Shown here: positions 51,298-59,188 of the stretch, in pieces
Numbering within the stretch: position 1 is the stretch's first letter
Layout of the letters: each line of letters starts with the position of its first letter
NCBI GenBank assembly: GCA_020638175.1
Contig: JACKJA010000002.1
Location: forward strand, 1,302,001 to 1,366,000
DNA from: Rhodospirillales bacterium
Lineage (GTDB): Bacteria; Pseudomonadota; Alphaproteobacteria; Micavibrionales; Micavibrionaceae
DNA: 64,000 nt
Direction of reading: 5' to 3'
Notes under the pieces: generated by a model
Database searches by the model: none
Told to the model about the DNA's origin: nothing
What the model saw: the letters and a program-made list of their open reading frames with translations, nothing else
Program-made: the position numbers and the translations under genes

Positions 51298-51599
51298 AAT
51301 AAGCCTCTAATTAAGTTTGCCATAATATATAGGATTCTATGGCCTCACGCAAATTATTTATTATAAACCTTGATATATCGTTAATTTTGTCTGGAACAAG
51401 GTTGATTTCCCGCAAGTGTCACTGGTATGCCTATCTATCTTAAAAAAAGAAAATATTTTTCTATTTTCAACAGAGAGAAAAAATATAACGGGATAATTAT
51501 AAAATAGTACCGGTTGAGTTCTCTTTTGTGTTTATATAAGAACATAAAACGTATGCAAGGTGTTGAAGATAAGATCGTCCGAGAGATAAGGAGCGGGAT
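51298..51599. other. AT-rich intergenic region with the suf operon promoter (no gene)
   Basis: 302 bases that are clearly more AT-rich than the genes around them. I see no reading frame of note. TTGAGT (51514-51519) with TATAAG (51535-51540) 15 bases on is a weak promoter pair before the sufR start. An AT-rich run (ATATAACGGGATAATTATAAAATAG) could hold Rrf2 or Fur binding sites, but I cannot confirm one. Confidence 0.4.
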
Positions 51600-52013
51600 G
51601 TGATAAAAATTTCCAAATTGACGGATTACGCCATCCTTGTCCTTTATGAGATGGCAAAGAATCCGAACACACGGCTCTCGGCTGGGTATCTGGCGCAAAA
51701 ATCGGGCGTTCCTGACCCGACGGTTGCCAAGCTTTTAAAAATCATGGCAAAAGAGGATCTGGTTAAATCCGTGCGCGGGGTCAATGGTGGCTATATTCTG
51801 GAGCGCGCGCCCGAAGAGATCGCTGTCACTGATGTTATAACGGCGATCGAAGGACCGGTGACGATCACGGCGTGCTCCGATGCTGAAAACGAGGACTGTT
51901 GCAGCTTGTCGGACAACTGTCCGGCGAAAAAAGGGTGGCAAGCGGTGAACGCGGCCATCACAGATACGCTGGGGCAAATGACACTGGCCGAGATATTAAA
52001 AGACAATCAATGA
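51600..52013 (+). CDS. sufR: Rrf2-family SUF regulator
   Basis: 137 residues. Winged-helix repressor of the suf operon, Fe-S cluster dependent. The N-terminus KLTDYAILVLYEMAKNP and the helix VPDPTVAKLLKIMAKEDLVKS are typical of Rrf2 proteins (IscR and SufR-like). Cluster ligands are likely the cysteines at residues 92, 100, 101 and 107 (TACSDAENEDCCSLSDNCPA). The start is GTG 51600 behind AAGGAG; the overlapping ATG at 51598 runs into TGA at once. The stop overlaps the sufB start (ATGA). Confidence 0.88.
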   Translation: MIKISKLTDYAILVLYEMAKNPNTRLSAGYLAQKSGVPDPTVAKLLKIMAKEDLVKSVRGVNGGYILERAPEEIAVTDVITAIEGPVTITACSDAENEDCCSLSDNCPAKKGWQAVNAAITDTLGQMTLAEILKDNQ

Positions 52014-53464
52014 ACGAACAAAACCAAACAATCGAATCTCAGGTCGCAGCGCTCGGCACCTATGAGGCCGGGTTTGTCACGGATGTGGAATCGGATAAGG
52101 CACCCAAAGGCCTGTCCGAAGACATTATCCGTTTTATCAGCGCCAAGAAAAAAGAGCCGCGATGGCTGCTCGACTGGCGGCTAAAGGCGTACGAGCGCTG
52201 GCAAAAAATGCCGGAGCCGCGATGGGCGCATGTTGATTTCCCGGATATAGACTATCAGGACTACTATTATTATTCCGCGCCCAAATCCATGGAAAACCGG
52301 CCCCAATCTCTCGATGAAGTCGACCCGAAACTGCTCGAAACCTATGAAAAACTCGGCATCCCGGTGCGGGAGCAGGAAGTCCTCGCGGGCGTCGCCGTCG
52401 ATATGGTGTTCGATAGCGTTTCCGTCGGTACCACGTTCAAGGAAACACTGGCCAAGGCCGGGGTTATTTTTTGCTCGATCAGTGAAGCTGTTGAAAATCA
52501 TCCCGACCTTGTAAAGAAATATCTTGGCACCGTCGTCCCGTATGCCGACAACAAACATGCCTGCCTGAACTCAGCCGTATTCACCGACGGATCGTTCGTC
52601 TATGTGCCACCGGGGGTGCGTTGCCCGATGGAGCTGTCGACCTATTTCCGGATCAATGAACTGAACACGGGCCAGTTTGAACGCACACTGATTATCGCCG
52701 ACAAAGGCGCGTACGTGTCGTATCTGGAGGGCTGCACCGCCCCGATGCGTGATACGCGCCAGCTTCACGCCGCCGTCGTCGAGCTGATTGCCCATGAGGA
52801 TGCGGAGATCAAATACTCGACCGTCCAGAACTGGTATCCCGGTGATGAAGAGGGCAAAGGCGGGATTTATAACTTCGTGACCAAACGCGGCCTGTGTGAA
52901 GGCGCGCGCTCAAAAATCTCATGGACGCAGGTCGAAACCGGCAGCGCCATCACGTGGAAATACCCGTCCTGCATTCTCAAAGGCGATGACTCACAGGGCG
53001 AATTCTACTCGGTCGCCATCACCAATAATCGCCAGCAGGCCGATACCGGCACCAAAATGATCCATATCGGCAAGAATACCAAGAGCCGGATTATCTCGAA
53101 AGGGATCAGCGCCGGGCGCTCGGACCAGACCTATCGCGGCCTTGTCAAAATGATGCCCGCGGCGGACGGTGCGCGCAATTACACCCAGTGCGACAGCCTG
53201 CTGATCGGCAAGGAATGCGGCGCGCATACGGTGCCCTATATCGAGAGTAAAAACCCGAAAGCCCGGTGCGAGCACGAAGCCACCACCAGCCGGATTTCTG
53301 ACGACCAGCTCTTTTATTGCCGCCAGCGCGGCATCACAGAGGAAGAAGCCGTCGCCCTGATCGTCAACGGGTTTTGCAGCGAAGTTATGCAACACCTCCC
53401 CATGGAATTCGCCATCGAAGCGCAAAAACTGGTGGGGATTAGCCTGGAAGGGAGTGTGGGGTGA
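52010..53464 (+). CDS. sufB: Fe-S cluster assembly scaffold SufB
   Basis: 484 residues. Part of the SufBCD scaffold on which Fe-S clusters are built. The C-terminal beta-helix domain with the pattern MPAADGARNYTQCDSLLIG, IESKNPKARCEHEATTSRI and FYCRQRGITEEEAVALIV is intact. ATG 52010 is taken by overlap with sufR and by the typical N-terminus; upstream frames run through sufR in another frame. Its stop overlaps the 43-residue ORF that follows, and sufC is 475 bases further on rather than adjacent. Confidence 0.96.
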   Translation: MNEQNQTIESQVAALGTYEAGFVTDVESDKAPKGLSEDIIRFISAKKKEPRWLLDWRLKAYERWQKMPEPRWAHVDFPDIDYQDYYYYSAPKSMENRPQSLDEVDPKLLETYEKLGIPVREQEVLAGVAVDMVFDSVSVGTTFKETLAKAGVIFCSISEAVENHPDLVKKYLGTVVPYADNKHACLNSAVFTDGSFVYVPPGVRCPMELSTYFRINELNTGQFERTLIIADKGAYVSYLEGCTAPMRDTRQLHAAVVELIAHEDAEIKYSTVQNWYPGDEEGKGGIYNFVTKRGLCEGARSKISWTQVETGSAITWKYPSCILKGDDSQGEFYSVAITNNRQQADTGTKMIHIGKNTKSRIISKGISAGRSDQTYRGLVKMMPAADGARNYTQCDSLLIGKECGAHTVPYIESKNPKARCEHEATTSRISDDQLFYCRQRGITEEEAVALIVNGFCSEVMQHLPMEFAIEAQKLVGISLEGSVG

Positions 53465-53595
53465 TGTGGTACGGTTTTGGAGAGTTTCTGGCCATTGTGA
53501 CGACAGATAAAAAGGCACGTTGGGCGGCGATTATTTTTATATGTGTTATCTTGATTGCTTTAGGGGTAGGGAATTTTTTGGATGATCAAAATTAA
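53464..53595 (+). CDS. 43-residue single-helix microprotein between sufB and sufC
   Basis: Reads MWYGFGEFLAIVTTDKKAR, then a hydrophobic helix WAAIIFICVILIALGVG and a short tail NFLDDQN. The ATG overlaps the sufB stop (TGATG), which favours translational coupling. Its stop TAA lies inside the 16-base segment ATGATCAAAATTAACA that is also the start of sufC. Before the insertion this ORF would have ended inside the sufC start. It is too short to judge by homology, so existence as a protein is plausible but unproven. Confidence 0.5.
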   Translation: MWYGFGEFLAIVTTDKKARWAAIIFICVILIALGVGNFLDDQN

Positions 53596-53597
53596 CA
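53582..53597 (+). repeat. First copy of a 16-base direct repeat (ATGATCAAAATTAACA)
   Basis: Identical to the first 16 bases of sufC at 53940-53955. The two copies border the inserted segment between the suf genes. Confidence 0.85.
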
Positions 53598-53603
53598 TTG
53601 CAT

Positions 53604-53679
53604 CGTCATTGCGAGCACAGCGAAGCAATCCAGAATCTGGATTGCCGCGTCGGCCTGTCGGCCTCCTCGCAATGACGGT
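53604..53679. repeat. Palindromic repeat element inserted in the suf operon
   Basis: CGTCATTGCGAGCACAGCGA... on the left pairs with ...CTCGCAATGACG on the right, over a central palindrome CAGAATCTGG region. It belongs to the same general kind of dispersed hairpin repeats as the gatC-gatA element. The right arm ends CAATGACG, and that ATG (53672) is the likely start of the next gene. Confidence 0.78.
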
Positions 53680-53920
53680 GTTAATGTTTCTAACTTTGCT
53701 GATTTCTGGGTGCATCAAGGAAGAATGGGTGGGCGTAGTCTATTATAAGGGAAACAATCCTCTTCACATTGGAACATTTTCATCTTTTGAAGAATGTCGT
53801 CGTGTTACAGGTTATAAAGCGGAAGGTATGGGAGAATTTTATGAAGGAACATGCCTAAGAAATTGCAATTATGATTTTTTGCTAGGGCAGGATGTGTGTA
53901 AAGAAGCGATAGATATTTAG
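53672..53920 (+). CDS. Small lipoprotein whose start lies in a palindromic repeat
   Basis: 82 residues from ATG 53672: MTVLMFLTLLISGC is a compact lipoprotein signal with lipobox LISGC. The mature part (IKEEWVGVVYYKGNNPLHI, FEECRRVTGYKAEGM, GTCLRNCNYDF) has five cysteines and a short beta-rich pattern. A longer frame from 53582 begins with the copied sufC start and reads through the repeat (SLRAQRSNPESGLPRRPVG), which no family uses, so the internal start is preferred. No ribosome site is evident at either start. It lies in the insert between sufB and sufC, and its origin is probably foreign to the operon. Confidence 0.6.
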   Translation: MTVLMFLTLLISGCIKEEWVGVVYYKGNNPLHIGTFSSFEECRRVTGYKAEGMGEFYEGTCLRNCNYDFLLGQDVCKEAIDI

Positions 53921-53939
53921 CTAAGGACATAAAATTTAA

Positions 53940-53955
53940 ATGATCAAAATTAACA
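53940..53955 (+). repeat. Second copy of the 16-base direct repeat (start of sufC)
   Basis: ATGATCAAAATTAACA, the first five codons of sufC and one base; a perfect copy lies at 53582-53597, 358 bases upstream. Confidence 0.85.
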
Positions 53956-54689
53956 ACCTGCACGCCGCGATTAACGGCACGGACATTCTCAAGGGCATTG
54001 ATCTGGAAATCAATGACGGCGAGGTCCATGCCATTATGGGGCCGAACGGCTCCGGGAAAAGCACGCTGTCTTACGCGCTGGCGGGCCGTGACGGCTACGA
54101 AATCACGCAAGGCACCGCGATGTTCAACGGTGCCGACCTTCTGGGCCTTGATCCGGAAGAGCGCGCGGCTCTTGGCGTTTTCCTCGCGTTCCAGTACCCG
54201 GTCGAAATCCCCGGCGTGACGCTGAAACAGTTCCTGAAAACCGCGATCAACGCCCAGCGCAAGGCACGGGGTGAAGGCGAGCTTGACGCGCTTGAGATGC
54301 TCAAGCTGTTCAAGGCCAAACAAAAGGAACTCGGCGTGGTTGATGAAATGCTCAATCGCGCGGTGAATGTCGGTTTTTCCGGCGGCGAGAAAAAACGCGC
54401 CGAAGTCCTGCAAATGGCGCTTCTGGAACCGAAATTCGCGATCCTCGATGAAACCGACAGCGGCCTTGATATCGACGCGCTGAAGGTCGTGGCCGACGGG
54501 GTTAACGCCCTGCGCGCGGCGGACCGCTCGTTCCTTGTGATTACCCATTACCAGCGCCTTCTCGATTACATCAAGCCGGACGTCGTGCATGTTCTGGCGG
54601 GCGGGCGCATTGTGAAAACCGGCGGGCCGGAACTGGCCCTGCAACTGGAAGAAAAAGGTTATGCGGAGTTCGTTGAAAGTGCTGCCTGA
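53940..54689 (+). CDS. sufC: Fe-S cluster assembly ATPase SufC
   Basis: 249 residues. ABC ATPase of SufBCD. Walker A IMGPNGSGKSTLS, Q-loop AFQYPVEIPGV, signature FSGGEKKRAEVLQ, and Walker B AILDETDSGLD are intact. The 5' 16 bases recur upstream at 53582. AAGGAC about ten bases before the ATG is the ribosome site. It overlaps sufD by 29 bases. Confidence 0.97.
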   Translation: MIKINNLHAAINGTDILKGIDLEINDGEVHAIMGPNGSGKSTLSYALAGRDGYEITQGTAMFNGADLLGLDPEERAALGVFLAFQYPVEIPGVTLKQFLKTAINAQRKARGEGELDALEMLKLFKAKQKELGVVDEMLNRAVNVGFSGGEKKRAEVLQMALLEPKFAILDETDSGLDIDALKVVADGVNALRAADRSFLVITHYQRLLDYIKPDVVHVLAGGRIVKTGGPELALQLEEKGYAEFVESAA

Positions 54690-55872
54690 TGATTGGGGAC
54701 CGCTGGCCGGTCATGAATCGTTCCTGAGAGAAAACCCGGCGCCGGACTGGCTGCAGGATTTGCGCCGTCACGGGGCGGAGCGCTTTGCGAAAGCGGGACT
54801 GCCAACCCCGAAAATGGAGCGCTGGAAATACACCAACATTCTGCCGCTGGTCGGTAATTATGGCGCGACGCTGTCCGCCGCTGATGTGACGTATGTCGAT
54901 CCGGACAATCTGATCCGGAAACTCTCCGATGTATATGCCGGGGAGACGCCGCAATGGCTGATCGCCCTGCAAACCGAAGACCCGGTCAGCGAAAAACCGC
55001 TGTGGGATCTGTGTAATGCCTATATCCGCGACGGCCTGATGATCGACGTGAAGCCCGGCGAACGGCACGATAACCCGATCCATATCACGATTGACGGCCA
55101 TGACGGCGCGTTCTTTGTGCCGCGGACGGCTTTCCGCCTCGGTGAAGGATCGGAGCTGACGATCATCGAACATCACACGGGCGAGGGGCGTTACTGGAAT
55201 AACCGCCTGACCCAGATCATGGTCGGACCGGGGGCGAAGCTCCGCCATATTCGTATACAGGAAAACGCGATAGACTCCGTTTACACCCAGAACACGCATG
55301 TGCGCGTTGCGGATGGCGGGACTTACGAAGCCCTGAATTTCGTGACCGGCGCGGCGCTGTCCCGGTTCCAGCTCCAGGTTGATCTGAACGCGCCGGGCGC
55401 GCAGGCGAAATTTGCCGCCGTGCATCTGGTGCAGGGCGCGCAGCTCGCCGACCAGACTGTGACGATTAATCACAATGCGCCGAATGGCCGCTCGCAGCAG
55501 TTTGTCCGCTCTGTGATAGATGATCGCGCCCGCTCGGTGTTCCAGGGCAAGGTTCATGTGGCCAAAGGCGCGGATGGAACCGACGCGCAGCAGCTTTCCA
55601 ACGCGATCTTGATGGCGGAAGCCGCCGAAATGGATACAAAGCCGGAACTGGAGATTTACGCCGACGACGTGAAATGCTCTCACGGCGCAACCACCGGACA
55701 GCTTGACGAAGAAGCGCTGTTCTATGCGCGTAGCCGCGGAATCCCACAGGCGCAGGCACGCTCTATGCTGGTCGAGGCCTTTGTTGGCGAGGTTCTGGAA
55801 GACCTCTCTCCGGAATGTCTCAGAAGTGAATTACTGGAAAAGGTAGATAAATGGCTCAACCGGAAGATATAA
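54661..55872 (+). CDS. sufD: Fe-S cluster assembly protein SufD
   Basis: 403 residues. Partner of SufB in the scaffold. The beta-helix domain has SRFQLQVDLNAPGAQAKF, NHNAPNGRSQQFVRSVIDDR and the late block KCSHGATTGQLDEEALFYARSRGIP. The start at 54661 overlaps sufC by 29 bases; a GTG at 54679 is an alternative. The 3' end overlaps sufS by 22 bases. Confidence 0.93.
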   Translation: MRSSLKVLPDDWGPLAGHESFLRENPAPDWLQDLRRHGAERFAKAGLPTPKMERWKYTNILPLVGNYGATLSAADVTYVDPDNLIRKLSDVYAGETPQWLIALQTEDPVSEKPLWDLCNAYIRDGLMIDVKPGERHDNPIHITIDGHDGAFFVPRTAFRLGEGSELTIIEHHTGEGRYWNNRLTQIMVGPGAKLRHIRIQENAIDSVYTQNTHVRVADGGTYEALNFVTGAALSRFQLQVDLNAPGAQAKFAAVHLVQGAQLADQTVTINHNAPNGRSQQFVRSVIDDRARSVFQGKVHVAKGADGTDAQQLSNAILMAEAAEMDTKPELEIYADDVKCSHGATTGQLDEEALFYARSRGIPQAQARSMLVEAFVGEVLEDLSPECLRSELLEKVDKWLNRKI

Positions 55873-57098
55873 CAAAATGGGACGTGTTGCGGCATCGGGC
55901 TGACTTCCCGGTGTTGACGCAGGAGATGAACGGCAAGCCGCTTGTTTATCTCGACAGCGCCGCCAGCGCCCAGAAACCTCATATCGTGATTGATACGATG
56001 CGCGACGCAATGGAATCGTATTATTCAAATATTCACAGGGGGTTATATAACTTTTCTCAAGTCATGACTTATGAGTTTGAGCGCGCCCGCAAAAAGGTCG
56101 CGGGATTGTTCAATGTTGAAAACGAGCGCGAAATTGTCTTTACCCGCAATGCGACGGAAGCCATCAATCTGGTGGCGCAGAGCTGGGGGCGCACTTTCCT
56201 GAAAGCCGGGGATGAGATTATCCTGAGCGAGATGGAGCACCACGCCAATATCGTGCCGTGGCAGCTTTTGCGCGACCAGATCGGGATTGTTATCAAGGTT
56301 ATTCCTGTTCTTGATGACGGGACGCTGGACGTGCCGGCCTATCAAAAGCTCTTATCCGACAAAACGCGGCTGGTGACGGTAACGCATGTTTCAAACGCAC
56401 TAGGAACTGTAAATAATATTAAAGAAATCAATAAAATAGCAAAGAAATTTAATCCAGAAATTAAAGTGTTGGCGGACGGATCGCAGGCCGTTGTTCACCG
56501 GGCTGTCGATATTCCGGAGCTGGGCTGTGATTTTTACGTCATGACCGGCCACAAGCTTTACGGGCCAACGGGGATTGGCGCGCTCTGGGGGCGCTATGAA
56601 TTGCTCGAAGTGATGCCGCCCTATCAGGGCGGTGGTGATATGATCGAAACCGTTACCTTCGAGGAAACGATCTATAAAGCACCGCCCGCGCGGTTTGAAG
56701 CCGGAACGCCGGCCATCATCGCGGCGATTGGACTGGGCGCCGCCATTGACTATGTTCAGACCATTGGCATGGATTTAATCGAGGCCCATGAATCCCAACT
56801 GCACGATTATGCCCGCGAGTCTCTGGAAACGATAGGCGGTCTGACGTTTTATGGGCAGGCACCGTACAAGGCCGGAATCCTTTCCTTTACAGCCGACTGG
56901 GCCCATATCAGTGATATCGCCATGATCCTCGACCAATGCGGCGTGGCCGTGCGGACGGGGCACCATTGCTGTATGCCGCTGATGGCCCGTTACGGTATAG
57001 AAGGGACAATCAGGGCTTCGCTGGCGCTGTATTCGAACGAGTCAGACATTGATTCTCTCGTCGCAGGCCTGAATAAAGCGAAAGAAATGCTGGCATGA
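55851..57098 (+). CDS. sufS: Cysteine desulfurase SufS
   Basis: 415 residues. PLP enzyme that supplies sulfur as a persulfide. The start DFPVLTQEMNGKPLVYLDSAASAQKP, the PLP lysine in VMTGHKLYGPTGIGALWG and the catalytic cysteine in RTGHHCCMPLMARYG (group II) are intact. It overlaps sufD by 22 bases and sufT by four. No sufE gene is visible, so a partner must lie elsewhere. Confidence 0.96.
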   Translation: MAQPEDITKWDVLRHRADFPVLTQEMNGKPLVYLDSAASAQKPHIVIDTMRDAMESYYSNIHRGLYNFSQVMTYEFERARKKVAGLFNVENEREIVFTRNATEAINLVAQSWGRTFLKAGDEIILSEMEHHANIVPWQLLRDQIGIVIKVIPVLDDGTLDVPAYQKLLSDKTRLVTVTHVSNALGTVNNIKEINKIAKKFNPEIKVLADGSQAVVHRAVDIPELGCDFYVMTGHKLYGPTGIGALWGRYELLEVMPPYQGGGDMIETVTFEETIYKAPPARFEAGTPAIIAAIGLGAAIDYVQTIGMDLIEAHESQLHDYARESLETIGGLTFYGQAPYKAGILSFTADWAHISDIAMILDQCGVAVRTGHHCCMPLMARYGIEGTIRASLALYSNESDIDSLVAGLNKAKEMLA

Positions 57099-57499
57099 GC
57101 GCGATGAGTGAAGAAAAACCGACAGAAAATCCTGCATACGATGAGTTGGCCGAGCCCCCCCAACTGGATGCGCCAAAGGATCATCCGCTGTGGCCAAAAC
57201 TGGTGGCCGCGATGAAGGAAGTCTACGACCCTGAAATTCCGGTCAACATGTATGAACTGGGGCTGATCTATAAAGTTGAAATTACCGATGCCGAAGACGG
57301 TAAGGCCGATATTGCCGTGGAAATGTCGCTAACCTCGCCGGGCTGCCCGGTGGCGCAGGAAATGCCCGGCATGATCCAGAGCGCGCTGTTCCCGGTCGAA
57401 GGTGTCGGGCAGGTCGATGTCGAGTTGGTCTGGGATCCGCCCTGGGATCCGTCCTTCATGGCGGAAACCGCCAAGATGGAACTCAATATGTTCTATTGA
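57095..57499 (+). CDS. sufT: SUF system protein SufT (MIP18/DUF59 family)
   Basis: 134 residues. DUF59 proteins help in Fe-S cluster maturation or delivery. The core AAMKEVYDPEIPVNMYELGLIY and the signature SLTSPGCPVAQEMP with its single cysteine are intact; the end VELVWDPPWDPSFMAETAK is characteristic. The first 30 residues are a disordered acidic extension. It is the last suf gene here; no sufA follows. The end overlaps the convergent dusA stop by seven bases. Confidence 0.92.
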   Translation: MSAMSEEKPTENPAYDELAEPPQLDAPKDHPLWPKLVAAMKEVYDPEIPVNMYELGLIYKVEITDAEDGKADIAVEMSLTSPGCPVAQEMPGMIQSALFPVEGVGQVDVELVWDPPWDPSFMAETAKMELNMFY

Positions 57500-58464
57500 A
57501 TTTTTTCGAGAGCTGTCTCGATGAGGGCGCCGGCATCAACACCGTCTTTGTGCGCTTCCGTGCTCAGCACCTGCCGCCAGTGCCGTCCGCCGGGAATGCC
57601 GTGAAACAGGTTGACCATATGTCGTGTGATGGATTTGACCGGCGTGCCGTATAATTCGCCTTGTTCGATCATGTAAGGCACCATCGCGCGGGCGATGGCG
57701 GCGCGAGCAGGGGATTCGTGGCTGTAAAAATCCCGCTCAATATCTGCCAGAAAATACGGATTCTGATAGGCTTCCCGGCCAATCATCACGCCGTCAAACA
57801 CGTCGAGGCGCGCCCGTGCATCCTCCAGCGTCCGGATTCCGCCATTTAAAATGATGGTTAAGGCGGGGTGCGCCTCTTTGAGCTGTTGCACGATATCATA
57901 GCGCAGCGGCGGTATTTCACGGTTTTCTTTGGGGGAAAGTCCCTGAAGCCACGCCTTGCGCGCATGCACGATAAACATTTCACATCCAGCTTTAGAAATA
58001 TCCTCTATAAAATTGTTTAAAAAGGAAAATTCTTCGCTATTATCAATGCCTATCCGGCATTTGACGGTAACAGGTTTATCCGTAGCATTTCGCATGGCTT
58101 CAACGCACCGGGCCACAATGTCCGGTGTGTTCATCAGGCATGCCCCGAACGAACCGTTCTGAACCCGGTCGGACGGACAGCCGCAATTCAGGTTGATCTC
58201 GTCGTAGCCATAGTCCTGATCGGCGATTTTTGTGCAGGCGGCGAGGGCCGCCGGATCGCTGCCCCCCAGCTGCAAGGCAATGGGATGTTCGTTATCATGA
58301 AAGCGCAAATGCCGGTCTTCATCCCCGTGCAGGATAGCGCCCGTTGTAATCATCTCCGTATACAGCCGGACATGCGGCGCGATCAGCCGGTGAAAATACC
58401 GGCAATGCCTGTCCGTCCAGTCTAGCATCGGGGCGACGGATATATGCGGAGTATATGTGTTCAT
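57493..58464 (-). CDS. dusA: tRNA-dihydrouridine synthase A
   Basis: 323 residues. FMN enzyme reducing uridines (U20 and U20a) in the D loop of tRNA. The start VAPMLDWTDRHCRYFHRLI, the block LQLGGSDPAALAACTKIA, and the active-site cysteine in NCGCPSDRVQNGSFGACLM are the DusA pattern. ATG 58464 gives the family N-terminus; a longer frame to 58506 adds unrelated residues. It is convergent with the suf operon. Confidence 0.93.
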   Translation of the reverse strand: MNTYTPHISVAPMLDWTDRHCRYFHRLIAPHVRLYTEMITTGAILHGDEDRHLRFHDNEHPIALQLGGSDPAALAACTKIADQDYGYDEINLNCGCPSDRVQNGSFGACLMNTPDIVARCVEAMRNATDKPVTVKCRIGIDNSEEFSFLNNFIEDISKAGCEMFIVHARKAWLQGLSPKENREIPPLRYDIVQQLKEAHPALTIILNGGIRTLEDARARLDVFDGVMIGREAYQNPYFLADIERDFYSHESPARAAIARAMVPYMIEQGELYGTPVKSITRHMVNLFHGIPGGRHWRQVLSTEAHKDGVDAGALIETALEKIQ

Positions 58465-58557
58465 CGGCGGCTTTCTTAGCATGTCTGCATGCCGGTGAAC
58501 AAGCAAACCGTGAAAATTCGTGTTTATTTGTGGCCGTCCGTGGTTTAAAAAGAAGCC

Positions 58558-59064
58558 ATGAAACGGATTCTGTTTATTCTTTTGCTCGCTTTTATGTGTG
58601 CGCCATTACCGGTGAGCGCACAGGACACCCCGTCCTTCCGTGATACGGAACTGCCGTTGCCGCGCTTTGCGTCGCTGCGCTCGGACAAGGTCTACATGCG
58701 GGCGGGACCGGGGCTGCGCTATCCGATCCGCTGGATTTACAACCGGGAAAACCTGCCGATGGAGATTGTTCAGGAATTCGATCACTGGCGTAAGATCCGG
58801 GATTATGACGGCGAAGAAGGCTGGGTCCACCAGTCATTGCTGTCGGGGCTGCGGACGGTGATGGTGCGCGGCGAGGGTGATCCCGTGCCGGTTCGGGATA
58901 AGCCTGAAAGTGAATCCCGTATGATTGTTCGTCTGGAACCAACCGTTATCGCAACTGCTGAAAAATGCATCCCCGACTGGTGCCGGATCGAAGTCGGCGG
59001 TTATCGCGGCTGGATTGAAAAAAAAGTGCTTTGGGGCATTTACGAGGACGAAGAATTAGATTAA
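58558..59064 (+). CDS. Exported SH3-domain protein
   Basis: 168 residues. The signal peptide (1-22, ILFILLLAFMCAPLPVSAQ) is followed by two bacterial SH3 (SH3_3) domains: YMRAGPGLRYPIRWIYNREN ... GWVHQSLLSGLRTV, then VPVRDKPESESRMIVRLEP ... GWIEKKVLWGIY. Such proteins bind peptidoglycan or sense the envelope in the periplasm. A single-gene unit next to dusA, as in several alphaproteobacteria. The C-terminus ends with acidic residues (YEDEELD). Confidence 0.85.
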   Translation: MKRILFILLLAFMCAPLPVSAQDTPSFRDTELPLPRFASLRSDKVYMRAGPGLRYPIRWIYNRENLPMEIVQEFDHWRKIRDYDGEEGWVHQSLLSGLRTVMVRGEGDPVPVRDKPESESRMIVRLEPTVIATAEKCIPDWCRIEVGGYRGWIEKKVLWGIYEDEELD

Positions 59065-59188
59065 TCTAGTTCTTACAGGTGGTTCGCCACTTTATCCACA
59101 AGACGGTTCACAGGCCGTTTCCCGCCATTTTATATCTATTTTTATAACTAACCCCGCCCTTTGCCACTAACCTTCTGGCTGCATTTAC

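Noticed and set aside
51298..51599. A Fur or IscR box in the suf promoter region
   Set aside because: AT-rich half-sites are seen but none match a consensus well enough to call.
54571..55683. Minus-strand ORF of 370 codons
   Set aside because: It is antisense to sufC and sufD and shows no domain.
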